From contig OX359197.1 in NCBI GenBank assembly GCA_947172415.1, positions 6,201,673 through 6,265,672 of the forward strand: 64,000 bases of DNA. The letters run 5' to 3'. A model generated the notes under the pieces. It made no database searches. It was given only the letters and a program-made list of their open reading frames with translations, and was not told the DNA's origin. The DNA is from Chondrosia reniformis. Lineage: Eukaryota > Porifera > Demospongiae > Chondrillida > Chondrillidae. Positions within the stretch are counted from its first letter, which is position 1. The number at the start of each line of letters is the position of its first letter. Position numbers and translations under genes: made by a program. This document shows, one piece after another, positions 10,001-22,018 of the stretch.

Positions 10001-11873
10001 TATGTATATGCATATATAGCAATAGAAAGAAGGCCAGAAGAGATCATTGAGTTTTTAGATGAGCTCAAGGAGAGTCATTTGGAACATTGCAATGTGAGGG
10101 AAGTACGTTTTATAATGGAAAGAATGAATGTTATAAATAAAGGTCAGAGACAAGAACTGGACAAGTGCAAAAGTGATTATGAAGCTAATAACTTGCTTTA
10201 TCAGTTTCTTTGTAATGATCCAGCACCAAAAACACTTGAAGGAGCTGCTAATATACTTAAAAGTGCTCCTGGGACTACTAACATGAACAAGAGTTGTGCC
10301 AAGGCCATTGAAGAATTCCTGAGAATTGATACCACTCAGACATTAGAAGGTGAGTGGATAGACTGTTATGTATGAAGGAAGTAATGTCTATAGAACTAAA
10401 AGACTTCCAATACGACTTCATTCCCATACTTTTCATGATTATCCATACATTATAGGAGGCATTTCATCTTCTCCACTTTCAGGTCATTCCTCAGTATCTG
10501 GGACACATCTTCTCTCAATGCACGATTCATCAGGGACACACCCTCTACCAATGGGTAGTCCATTGGGGACACACCCTCAACCAATGGGTAGTCCATCAGG
10601 GACACACCCTCAACCAATGGGTAGTCCATCAGGGACACACCCTCAACCAATGGGTAGTCCATCAGGAACACACCCTCAACCAATGGGTAGTCCATCGGGG
10701 ACACACCCTCAACCAATGGGTAGTCTATCGGGGACACACCCTCAACCAATGGGTAGTCCATCGGGGACACACCCTCAACCAATGGGTAGTCCATCGGGGA
10801 CACACCCTCAACCAATGGGTAGTCCATGGGCACACCCTCAACCAATGGGTAGTCCATCGGGGACACACCCTCACCCTATACATAGTCTGTCAGGTTAGCA
10901 ATTAATGCAAGACTCATTTTCCCATAAGTTTCAACTTGTGTGCACCCTTTAGTACCTGAGAGAGTGTGGATTATGTATTGATTGCACAAATAAATTTGGT
11001 TTTAATTACTTTATTGTCCTTAAAGTTATATATTTGTTTAACAACCATTTCCCCTTTACATTAGTACTAAATGGTCAAGGGAAATCTTTGAGAAGCAATA
11101 TAGCCAAGCCTGGTGATGAGGGAGATGAAGGTATTTATATATCATAGACAAGGTTGTAGTAATCAATTGTCTTGATAATTACAGAGTGACTGTATAGAAC
11201 ACAATCTGGTATAAAATCTTAAAATCTTACATAAAAGCTATTCAGAAATTGGGTCATTTTCAGCTGTTTCTTGTACAAAGTGTACAAATTTAAACCCTTT
11301 CAATATAAAACTGTATACACTTGTACAAGAAACAGCTGCAAATTCTGAATAGCTCCTATTTAAGATTTTAAGGGTTTATACCAGATTGTGTTATAGGTTG
11401 AACATTAGCAGTACTGGTATACAGAAAAATCCTTTGACCCTACAATGACTAGATACATTAAAAACCCCATTGGCTTCCTTATCTATATCACACACATATT
11501 ATATATAATTATAGGGATTCCAAATTATTTTAATATTTTCTTTTTCTTCAAAGGTTTTCTGAAAACACCAACTTCAGATGAACTTATTACACTTGTTGGC
11601 AACATGGTATGTTTCAGTTGGATGGAGTTTGGTACACAGCTTGATGTTGAAGTAACCCTTCTAAAGAAAATAGAAAATGATGTTACTGAGATCTCCTCTG
11701 ATGCTGACAGTAAACCGAAGGAATGTTTCCGTAAACTTATTTTGAAATGGTTGGCAAAGGAGAGGGGTACTGGGGATTATCCCAGAACATGGAAATTTGT
11801 CTTGAAAGCTCTTAAGAAATGTGCATATGATCATCTTGCCACTGATATTGAAGATATTCTTAGCAATTACTGA
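4036..11873 (+). CDS. Ankyrin-Roc-COR-CARD-like-Death domain receptor-type protein
   Basis: Exons 4036-9697, 10020-10349, 10456-10893, 11065-11130 and 11554-11873 join in phase to 2,271 residues. Residues 1 to about 1260 are ankyrin repeats. A Roc GTPase follows: P-loop GNSKSGKST (about 1291), switch RTAGIE (1328), G3 DFAGQHE (1349) and a G4-like SFADK. A COR region runs to about 1800. Exon 2 encodes a helical domain of about 110 residues resembling CARD. Exon 3 encodes a repeated GTHPQPMGSPS linker. The last exon encodes a Death domain with W and ALKKCAYDHLA landmarks. Vertebrate DAPK1 shares ankyrin-Roc-COR-Death but begins with a kinase, which is absent here. By analogy the Roc module would be a GTP-dependent switch and the death folds would recruit adaptors. 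The ligand and pathway are unknown. Confidence 0.88.
5041..7590 (+). repeat. Coding tandem array: about 13 copies of a 204-bp double-ankyrin unit
   Basis: The motif GGACGTACTGCTCTTCAC recurs exactly every 204 bp from 5095 to 7543 (for example 5299, 5503, 5707). Each unit encodes 68 residues, i.e. two ankyrin repeats with TALH-ACQ and TPLILAA cores. The units are almost identical even at synonymous positions. They differ mainly at a few alternating sites: VCG/FYG, ANFGAKS/AIVDAKS/ANVDAKS, HWAC/HFAC/HLAC and CDDDDDW/CDDEDDL. This indicates recent amplification or ongoing gene conversion. The last unit breaks off after CVE into an unrelated hydrophobic stretch before one more ankyrin repeat and the Roc domain. 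Confidence 0.92.
10525..10875 (+). repeat. Coding minisatellite: 33-bp unit, GTHPQPMGSPS linker
   Basis: About ten tandem 33-bp units (ACACACCCTCAACCAATGGG as core) lie wholly inside exon 3 of the ankyrin-Roc gene and encode an 11-residue Pro/Gly/Ser-rich motif. One unit near 10825 is 6 bp shorter, so the frame is kept. The array probably forms a flexible spacer of variable length between the CARD-like and Death domains. Confidence 0.9.
11198..11392. mobile_element. MITE with about 80-bp terminal inverted repeats
   Basis: AACACAATCTGGTATAAA..., including GAGCTATTCAGAA-like and CAGCTGTTTCTTGTACAA segments, is mirrored at the right end (TTGTACAAGAAACAGCTG ... CCAGATTGTGTT). Nearly the whole 195 bp folds into one hairpin. 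It sits in the intron before the Death-domain exon and has no coding capacity. Confidence 0.75.
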
Positions 11874-12040
11874 GTTAGATATATGTTTGTGTGTGTGGGT
11901 GTGTATTTTCATTAATATGGTAGGTCTAACATGACTTGGTTTATGTATATAATGACTACTGGCAACTGGGATTCAAGAATCATTACTAGATATATGTAGC
12001 TATATGTGCATGACTGCCAGGCTTCAGTTACGTAAACATA

Positions 12041-15000
12041 GACACAGCCCTGCAACATGCGCCTCTTGGTATAGCCCCGCAACATGCTCCTCTTGGTATA
12101 GCCTCGCAGCATGTTCCTCTTTGACACAGTTCCCCAAGCATGCTCCTCTTTGGTACAGCCCCGCATGATGCTCCTCTTGGCACAGCCCATCAGCATGCTC
12201 CTCTTTGGCACAGCCCCGCATGATGCTCCTCTTGGCACAGCCCATCAGCATGTTCCTCTTTGGCACAGCCCCGCAGCATGCTCCTCTTTGGCACAGCCCC
12301 GCATGATGCTCCTCTTTGGCACAGCCCCGCATGATGCTCCTCTTTGGCACAGCTCCGCAGCATGCTCCTCTTGGCACAGCCCCACATGATGCTCCTCTTG
12401 GCACAGCCCATCAGCATGCTCCTTTTTGGCACAGCCCCGCAAAATGTTCCTCTTTGGCACAGCCCTGCAGCATGCTCCTCTTGGCACAGCCCTGCATGAT
12501 GCTCCTCTTGGCACAGCCCCGCATGATGCTCCTCTCTGGCACAGCTCCGCAGCATGCTCCTCTCTGGCACAGCCCCGCAGCATGCTCCTCTCTGGCACAG
12601 CCCCGCAGCATGCTCCTCTTTGGCACAGCCCCACAGCATGTTCCTCTCTGGCACAGCTCCGCAGCATGCTCCTCTCTGGCACAGCCCCGCATGATGTTCC
12701 TCTTGGCACAGCCCATCAGCATGCTCCTCTCTGGCACAGCCCCGCATGATGTTCCTCTTGGCACAGCCCATCAGCATGCTCCTCTCTGGCACAGCCCCAC
12801 ATGATGCTCCTCTTGGCACAGCCAATCAGCATGTTCCTCTTCGGCACAGCCCCGCAGCATGTTCCTCTTTGGCACAGCTCTGCAGCATGCTCCTCTTTGG
12901 CACAGCCCCTCATGATGCTCCTTTTGGCACAGCCCATCAGCATGCTCCTCTCTGGCACAGCTCCGCAGCATGTTCCTCTTTGGCACAGCCCCACAGCATG
13001 TTCCTCTTTGGTACAGCCCGCAGCATGCTCCTCTTGGCACAGCCCCACATGATGCTCCTCTTGGCACAGCCCATCAGCATGCTCCTTTTTGGCACAGCCC
13101 CGCAAAATGTTCCTCTTTGGCACAGCCCTGCAGCATGCTCCTCTTGGCACAGCCCTGCATGATGCTCCTCTCTGGCACAGCCCCGCATGATGCTCCTCTC
13201 TGGCACAGCTCCGCAGCATGCTCCTCTCTGGCACAGCCCCGCAGCATGCTCCTCTCTGGCACAGCCCCGCAGCATGCTCCTCTTTGGCACAGCCCCACAG
13301 CATGTTCCTCTCTGGCACAGCTCCGCAGCATGCTCCTCTCTGGCACAGCCCCGCATGATGTTCCTCTTGGCACAGCCCATCAGCATGCTCCTCTCTGGCA
13401 CAGCCCCGCATGATGTTCCTCTTGGCACAGCCCATCAGCATGCTCCTCTCTGGCACAGCCCCACATGATGCTCCTCTTGGCACAGCCAATCAGCATGTTC
13501 CTCTTCGGCACAGCCCCGCAGCATGTTCCTCTTTGGCACAGCTCTGCAGCATGCTCCTCTTTGGCACAGCCCCTCATGATGCTCCTTTTGGCACAGCCCA
13601 TCAGCATGCTCCTCTCTGGCACAGCTCCGCAGCATGTTCCTCTTTGGCACAGCCCCACAGCATGTTCCTCTTTGGTACAGCCCGCAGCATGTTCCTCTTT
13701 GGCACAGCCCCGCAGCATGTTCCTGTCTGGCACAGCCCTGCAGAATGTTCCTCTTCGGCACAGCCCCACAGCATGTTCCTCTTTGGTACAGCCCGCAGCA
13801 TGTTCCTCTTTGGCACAGCCCCGCAGCATGTTCCTGTCTGGCTGCAGCCCTGCAGCATGTTCCTCTTCGGCACAGCCCCGCAGCATGTTCCTCTCTGGCA
13901 TAGCTCCGCAGCATGCTCCTCTTTGGCACTGCCCCAGAGCATGCTCCTCTTTGGCACAGCCCTGCATGATGCTCCTCTTGGCACAGCCCATCAGCATGCT
14001 CCTCTCTGGCACAGCCCTGCAGCATGCTCCTTTTTGGCACAGCCCATCAGCATGTTCTTCTCTGGCACAGCCCCGCAGCATGCTCCTCTCTGGCACAGCC
14101 CCGCAGCATGCTCCTCTTTGGCACAGCCCCACACCATGTTCCTCTTTGGCACAGCCCCACAGCATGTTCCTCTTTGGTACAGCCCGCAGCATGTTCCTCT
14201 TTGGCACAGCCCCGCAGCATGTTCCTGTCTGGCACAGCCCTGCAGCATGTTCCTCTTCGGCACAGCCCCGCAGCATGTTCCTCTCTGGCATAGCTCCGCA
14301 GCATGCTCCTCTTTGGCACAGCCCCGCAGCATGTTCCTGTCTGGCACAGCCCTGCAGCATGTTCCTCTTCGGCACAGCCCCGCAGCATGTTCCTCTCTGG
14401 CATAGCTCCGCAGCATGCTCCTCTTTGGCACAGCCCCGCAGCATGTTCCTGTCTGGCACAGCCCTGCAGCATGTTCCTCTTCGGCACAGCCCCGCAGCAT
14501 GTTCCTCTCTGGCATAGCTCCGCAGCATGCTCCTCTTTGGCACAGCCCCGCAGCATGCTCCTCTTTGGCACAGCCCCGCATGATGCTCCTCTTGGCACAG
14601 CCCATCAGCATGCTCCTCTCTGGCACGGCCCTGCAGCATGCTCCTTTTTGGCACAGCCCATCAGCATGTTCCTCTCTGGCACAGCCCCGCAGCATGCTCC
14701 TCTTGGCACAGCCCCGCAGCATGCTCCTCTTGGCACAGCCCTGCATGATGCTCCTCTTGGCACAGCCCTGCATGATGCTCCTCTTGGCACAGCCCCGCAT
14801 GATGCTCCTCTTTGGCACAGCCCCGCAGCATGTTCCTGTCTGGCACAGCCCTGCAGCATGTTCCTCTTCGGCACAGCCCCACAGCATGTTCCTCTTTGGT
14901 ACAGCCCGCAGCATGTTCCTCTTTGGCACAGCCCCGGAGCATGTTCCTGTCTGGCACAGCCCTGCAGCATGTTCCTCTTCAGCACAGCCCCGCAGCATGT

Positions 15001-18000
15001 TCCTCTCTGGCATAGCTCCGCAGCATGCTCCTCTTTGGCACAGCCCCGTAGCATGTTCCTCTTTGGCACAGCCCCGCAGCATGTTCCTCTCTGGCATAGC
15101 TCCGCAGCATGCTCCTCTTTGGCACAGCCCCAGAGCATGCTCCTCTTTGGCACAGCCCCGCATGATGCTCTTCTTGGCACAGCCCCGCATGATGCTCTTC
15201 TTGGCACAGCCCATCAGCATGCTCCTCTCTGGCACAGCCCCGCAGCATGCTCCTTTTTGGCACAGCCCATCAGCATGTTCCTCTCTGGCACAGCCCCGCA
15301 GCATGCTCCTCTCTGGCACAGCCCCGCAGCATGCTCCTCTTTGGCACAGCCCCACAGCATGTTCCTCTTTGGCACAGCCCACAGCATGTTCCTCTTTGGT
15401 ACAGCCCGCAGCATGTTCCTCTTTGGCACAGCCCCGCAGCATGTTCCTGTCTGGCACAGCCCTGCAGCATGTTCCTCTTCGGGACAGCCCCGCAGCATGT
15501 TCCTCTCTGGCATAGCTCCGCAGCATGCTCCTCTTTGGCACAGCCCCGCAGCATGTTCCTGTCTGGTACAGCCCTGCAGCATGTTCCTCTTCGGCACAGC
15601 CCCGCAGCATGTTCCTCTCTGGCATAGCTCCGCAGCATGCTCCTCTTTGGCACAGCCCCGCAGCATGCTCCTCTTTGGCACAGCCCCGCATGATGCTCCT
15701 CTTGGCACAGCCCATCAGCATGCTCCTCTCTGGCACAGCCCTGCAGCATGCTCCTTTTTGGCACAGCCCATCAGCATGTTCCTCTCTGGCACAGCCCCGC
15801 AGCATGCTCCTCTTGGCACAGCCCTGCATGATGCTCCTCTTGGCACAGCCCTGTATGATGCTCCTCTTGGCACAGCCCCGCATGATGCTCCTCTTTAGCA
15901 CAGCCCCGCAGCATGTTCCTGTCTGGCACAGCCCGGCAGCATGTTCCTCTTCGGCACAGCCCCACAGCATGTTCCTCTTTGGTACAGCCCGCAGCATGTT
16001 CCTCTTTGGCACAGCCCCGCAGCATGTTCCTGTCTGGCACAGCCCTGCAGCATGTTCCTCTTCAGCACAGCCCCGCAGCATATTCCTCTCTGGCATAGCT
16101 CCGCAGCATGCTCCTCTTTGGCACAGCCCCGCAGCATGTTCCTGTCTGGCACAGCCCCGCAGCATGTTCCTGTCTGGCACAGCCCTGCAGCATGTTCCTC
16201 TTCGGCACAGCCCCGCAGCATGTTCCTCTCTGGCATAGCTCCGCAGCATGCTCCTCTTTGGCACAGCCCCAGAGCATGCTCCTCTTTGGCACAGCCCCGC
16301 ATGATGCTCTTCTTGGCACAACCCCGCATGATGCTCTTCTTGGCACAGCCCATCAGCATGCTCCTCTCTGGCACAGCCCCGCAGCATGCTCCTTTTTGGC
16401 ACAGCCCCGCAGCATGTTCCTGTCTGGCACAGCCCCGCAGCATGTTCCTGTCTGGCACAGCCCTGCAGCATGTTCCTCTTCGGCACAGCCCCGCAGCATG
16501 TTCCTCTCTGGCATAGCTCCGCAGCATGCTCCTCTTTGGCACAGCCCCAGAGCATGCTCCTCTTTGGCACAGCCCCGCATGATGCTCTTCTTGGCACAAC
16601 CCCGCATGATGCTCTTCTTGGCACAGCCCATCAGCATGCTCCTCTCTGGCACAGCCCCGCAGCATGCTCCTTTTTGGCACAGCCCCACAGCATGTTCCTC
16701 TTTGGCACAGCCCACAGCATGTTCCTCTTTGGTACAGCCCGCAGCATGTTCCTCTTTGGCACAGCCCCGCAGCATGTTCCTGTCTGGCACAGCCCTGCAG
16801 CATGTTCCTCTTCGGGACAGCCCCGCAGCATGTTCCTCTCTGGCATAGCTCCGCAGCATGCTCCTCTTTGGCACAGCCCCGCAGCATGTTCCTGTCTGGT
16901 ACAGCCCTGCAGCATGTTCCTCTTCGGCACAGCCCCGCAGCATGTTCCTCTCTGGCATAGCTCCGCAGCATGCTCCTCTTTGGCACAGCCCCGCAGCATG
17001 CTCCTCTTTGGCACAGCCCCGCATGATGCTCCTCTTGGCACAGCCCATCAGCATGCTCCTCTCTGGCACAGCCCTGCAGCATGCTCCTTTTTGGCACAGC
17101 CCATCAGCATGTTCCTCTCTGGCACAGCCCCGCAGCATGCTCCTCTTGGCACAGCCCTGCATGATGCTCCTCTTGGCACAGCCCTGTATGATGCTCCTCT
17201 TGGCACAGCCCCGCATGATGCTCCTCTTTAGCACAGCCCCGCAGCATGTTCCTGTCTGGCACAGCCCGGCAGCATGTTCCTCTTCGGCACAGCCCCACAG
17301 CATGTTCCTCTTTGGTACAGCCCGCAGCATGTTCCTCTTTGGCACAGCCCCGCAGCATGTTCCTGTCTGGCACAGCCCTGCAGCATGTTCCTCTTCAGCA
17401 CAGCCCCGCAGCATATTCCTCTCTGGCATAGCTCCGCAGCATGCTCCTCTTTGGCACAGCCCCGCAGCATGTTCCTGTCTGGCACAGCCCCGCAGCATGT
17501 TCCTGTCTGGCACAGCCCTGCAGCATGTTCCTCTTCGGCACAGCCCCGCAGCATGTTCCTCTCTGGCATAGCTCCGCAGCATGCTCCTCTTTGGCACAGC
17601 CCCAGAGCATGCTCCTCTTTGGCACAGCCCCGCATGATGCTCTTCTTGGCACAACCCCGCATGATGCTCTTCTTGGCACAGCCCATCAGCATGCTCCTCT
17701 CTGGCACAGCCCCGCAGCATGCTCCTTTTTGGCACAGCCCATCAGCATGTTCCTCTCTGGCACAGCCCCGCAGCATGCTCCTCTCTGGCACAGCCCCGCA
17801 GCATGCTCCTCTTTGGCACAGCCCCACAGCATGTTCCTCTTTGGCACAGCCCCACAGCATGTTCCTCTTTGGTACAGCCCGCAGCATGTTCCTCTTTGGC
17901 ACAGCCCCGCAGCATGTTCCTGTCTGGCACAGCCCTGCAGCATGTTCCTCTTCGGGACAGCCCCGCAGCATGTTCCTCTCTGGCATAGCTCCGCAGCATG

Positions 18001-21000
18001 CTCCTCTTTGGCACAGCCCCGCAGCATGTTCCTGTCTGGCATGCACAGCCCTGCAGTATGTTCCTCTTCGGCACAGCCCCGCAGCATGTTCCTCTCTGGC
18101 ATAGCTCCGCAGCATGCTCCTCTTTGGCACAGCCCCGCAGCATGCTCCTCTTTGGCACAGCCCCGCATGATGCTCCTCTTGGCACAGCCCATCAGCATGC
18201 TCCTCTCTGGCACAGCCCTGCAGCATGCTCCTTTTTGGCACAGCCCATCAGCATGTTCCTCTCTGGCACAGCCCCGCAGCATGCTCCTCTTGGCACAGCC
18301 CTGCATGATGCTCCTCTTGGCACAGCCCTGCATGATGCTCCTCTTGGCACAGCCCCGCATGATGCTCCTCTTTGGCACAGCCCCGCAGCATGTTCCTGTC
18401 TGGCACAGCCCTGCAGCATGTTCCTCTTCGGCACAGCCCCACAGCATGTTCCTCTTTGGTACAGCCCGCAGCATGTTCCTCTTTGGCACAGCCCCGCAGC
18501 ATGTTCCTGTCTGGCACAGCCCTGCAGCATGTTCCTCTTCAGCACAGCCCCGCAGCATGTTCCTCTCTGGCATAGCTCCGCAGCATGCTCCTCTTTGGCA
18601 CAGCCCCGCAGCATGTTCCTGTCTGGCACAGCCCCGCAGCATGTTCCTGTCTGGCACAGCCCTGCAGCATGTTCCTCTTCGGCACAGCCCCGCAGCATGT
18701 TCCTCTCTGGCATAGCTCCGCAGCATGCTCCTCTTTGGCACAGCCCATCAGCATGCTCCTCTCTGGCACAGCCCCGCAGCATGCTCCTTTTTGGCACAGC
18801 CCATCAGCATGTTCCTCTCTGGCACAGCCCCGCAGCATGCTCCTCTCTGGCACAGCCCCGCAGCATGCTCCTCTTTGGCACAGCCCCACAGCATGTTCCT
18901 CTTTGGCACAGCCCCACAGCATGTTCCTCTTTGGTACAGCCCGCAGCATGTTCCTCTTTGGCACAGCCCCGCAGCATGTTCCTGTCTGGCACAGCCCTGC
19001 AGCATGTTCCTCTTCGGGACAGCCCCGCAGCATGTTCCTCTAGCTGGCATAGCTCCGCAGCATGCTCCTCTTTGGCACAGCCCCGCAGCATGTTCCTGTC
19101 TGGCACAGCCCTGCAGTATGTTCCTCTTCGGCACAGCCCCGCAGCATGTTCCTCTCTGGCATAGCTCCGCAGCATGCTCCTCTTTGGCACAGCCCCGCAG
19201 CATGCTCCTCTTTGGCACAGCCCCGCATGATGCTCCTCTTGGCACAGCCCATCAGCATGCTCCTCTCTGGCACAGCCCCGCAGCATGCTCCTTTTTGGCA
19301 CAGCCCATCAACATGTTCCTCTCTGGCACAGCCCCGCAGCATGCTCCTCTTGGCACAGCCCTGCATGATGCTCCTCTTGGCACAGCCCTGCATGATGCTC
19401 CTCTTGGCACAGCCCCGCATGGTGCTCCTCTCTGGCACAGCCCCGCAACATGCTCCTCTTTGGCACACCCCCGCAACATGTTCCTCTCTGGCACAGCCCC
19501 GCAACATGCTCCTGTTTGGCACAGCCCCACAGCATGCTCCTCTTTGGTACAGCCCCGCAGCATGTTCCTCTCTGGCACAGCTCCGCAGCATGCTCCTCTT
19601 TGGCACAGCCCCGCATGATGCTCCTCTTGGCACAGCCAATCAGCATGCTCCTCTTTGGCACAGCCCCGCAGCATGCTCCTCTTTGGTACAGCCCCGCAGA
19701 ATGTTCCTCTCTGGCACAGCTCCGCAGCATGCTCCTCTTTGGCACAGCCCCGCATGATGCTCCTCTTGGCACAGCCAATCAGCATGCTCCTCTCTGGCAC
19801 AGCCCATCAGCATGCTCCTCTTTGGCACAGCCCCCAAGCATGCTCCTCTTTGGCACAGCCCCCAAGCATGCTCCTCTTCTGCACAGCCCCCAAGCATGTT
19901 CCTCTCTGGCACAGCCCCGCAGTATGCTCCTCTTTGGCACAGCCCATCAGCATGTTCCTCTCTGGCACAGCCCCGCAGCATGCTCCTCTTTGGCACAGCC
20001 CATCAGCATGTTCCTCTCTGGCACAGACCCGCAGCATGCTCCTCTTTGGCACAGCCCATCAGCATGTTCCTCTCTGGCACAACCCCGCAGCATGCTCCTC
20101 TTTGGCGCAGCCCCGCAGCATGTTCCTCTTTGGCACAGCCCTGCAGCATGTTCTCCTTTGGCACAGCCCCGCAGCATGTTCCTCTCTGGTACAGCTCCGC
20201 AACATGTTCCTCTTTGGCACAGCCCCGCAACATGCTCCTCTTTGGCGCAGCCCCGCAGCATGCTCCTCTTTGGCACAGCTCTGCAGCATGCTCCTCTTTG
20301 GCACAGCTCTGCAGCCTGGTCCTCTTGGCACAGCCCTGCAGCATGTTCCTCTCTGGCACAGCCCCGCAACATGCTCCTCTTTGGCACAGCCCCGCAGCAT
20401 GCTCCTCTTTGGTACAGCCCCGCAGCATGTTCCTCTCTGGCACAGCTCCGCAGCATGCTCCTCTTTGGCACAGCCCCGCATGATGCTCCTCTTGGCACAG
20501 TCAATCAGCATGCTCCTCTTTGGCACAGCCCCGCAGCATGCTCCTCTTTGGTACAGCCCCGCAGCATGTTCCTCTCTGGCACAGCTCCGCAGCATGCTCC
20601 TCTTTGGCACAGCCCCACATGATGCTCCTCTTGGCACAGCCAATCAGCATGCTCCTCTCTGGCACAGCCCATCAGCATGCTCCTCTTTGGCACAGCCCCC
20701 AAGCATGCTCCTCTTTGGCACAGCCCCCAAGCATGCTCCTCTTCTGCACAGCCCCCAAGCATGTTCCTCTCTGGCACAGCCCTGCAGTATGTTCCTCTTT
20801 GGCACAGCCCATCAGCATGTTCACCTCTGGCACAGCCCCGTAGCATGCTCCTCTTTGGCACAGCCCATCAGCATGTTCCTCTCTGGCACAGCCCCGCAGC
20901 ATGCTCCTCTTTGGCACAGCCCCACAGCATGCTCCTCTTTGGCACAGCCCATCAGCATGTTCCTCTCTGGCACAGCCCCGCAGCATGCTCCTCTTTGGCA

Positions 21001-21446
21001 CAGCCCATCAGCATGTTCCTCTCTGGCACAGACCCGCAGCATGCTCCTCTTTGGCACAGCCCATCAGCATGTTCCTCTCTGGCACAACCCCGCAGCATGC
21101 TCCTCTTTGGCGCAGCCCCGCAGCATGTTCCTCTTTGGCACAGCCCTGCAGCATGTTCTCCTTTGGCACAGCCCCGCAGCATGTTCCTCTCTGGTACAGC
21201 TCCGCAACATGTTCCTCTTTGGCACAGCCCCGCAACATGCTCCTCTTTGGCGCAGCCCCGCAGCATGCTCCTCTTTGGCACAGCTCTGCAGCATGCTCCT
21301 CTTTGGCACAGCTCTGCAGCCTTGTCCTCTTGGCACAGCTCTGCAGCCTGGTCCTCTTGGCACAGCCCTGCAGCATGTTCTCCTTTGGCACAACTCTGCA
21401 GAATACTCCTCTTTGGCACAGCCCTGCAACATGTTCCTATTTGGCA
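12041..21446. repeat. 9.4-kb satellite/minisatellite array, 27/28-bp unit, with higher-order repeats
   Basis: The array is a continuous tandem run of GCACAGCCCCGCAGCATG-CTCCTCTTTG-like units, about 335 copies, starting about 170 bp after the stop of the ankyrin-Roc gene. Variants include CATGATG for CAGCATG, CCCATCAG for CCCCGCAG, CTCTTGG (27 bp) and GGCATAG. Larger blocks recur at fixed offsets: 664 bp (12.2-13.5 kb), 1,333 bp (15.5-17.7 kb) and 865 bp extending to 1,005 bp (19.6-21.4 kb). Because the basic unit lacks stop codons and is not a multiple of three, long open frames appear in all frames. They have no splice or start context and I do not regard them as genes. GC content is far above the flanks. 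Confidence 0.95.
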
Positions 21447-22018
21447 AGGATCGTCACTTTTAAAGGTAAATGTATATTAAAATGATGGGTACTATATTTG
21501 TGTATATATATATCTCTACTTGTTATATTCTATCTACATCTATAGGCTCTAAATGAACAGGTTGAATTGGCTAATAAATTCTCTATATACAGAAATTCTC
21601 TAGATGGAGGCATACTATAGAAATTAAAGTGAAAGTGATTTAAAGGTATTACGTTTGAAAAGAATTTTGTTTGACCTTCCTGATGATCACGACTATATAT
21701 CTGGTACTTTCCTGTAGAACTCATCTTTTGAAGTCAGTGCTCATTTTGGTTCTAATATCAGTCAGATTGAGTTGGACCAGATACACGTCGACTAGTGGGA
21801 ATTGGTGAAGACTAGTATAATTGATTGACTATATATATGTAGTGCATATCGTCAAACAGTATAGTTCTGGAGTATATGTTTCTTCTAAATTATTTTTAAC
21901 CACTTAAATATAACTGCTAACTATATTATTACGTATATTTGCTTTTTTTGTTTTTTATGCATAATTCACTAGAATAGTAGCCATTTTTTCACAGCAACGA
22001 GCCAGAGATCATGTGACC
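21447..22018. other. Intergenic stretch upstream of the TBC gene
   Basis: AT-rich sequence between the satellite and the TBC-domain start codon. It presumably holds the promoter of the TBC gene. I see no TATA box that I would defend, and no conserved open frame. Confidence 0.5.

Noticed and set aside
10450..10866. Minus-strand 138-codon frame antisense to the receptor linker
   Set aside because: It is the reverse reading of the 33-bp coding minisatellite.
12041..21446. Dozens of long open frames on both strands (up to 877 codons)
   Set aside because: All are translations of one 27/28-bp satellite unit in different frames, with no initiation context, splice structure or domain.
12041..21446. 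CRISPR-like regular repeats
   Set aside because: Units are contiguous with no unique spacers, and the genome is eukaryotic.
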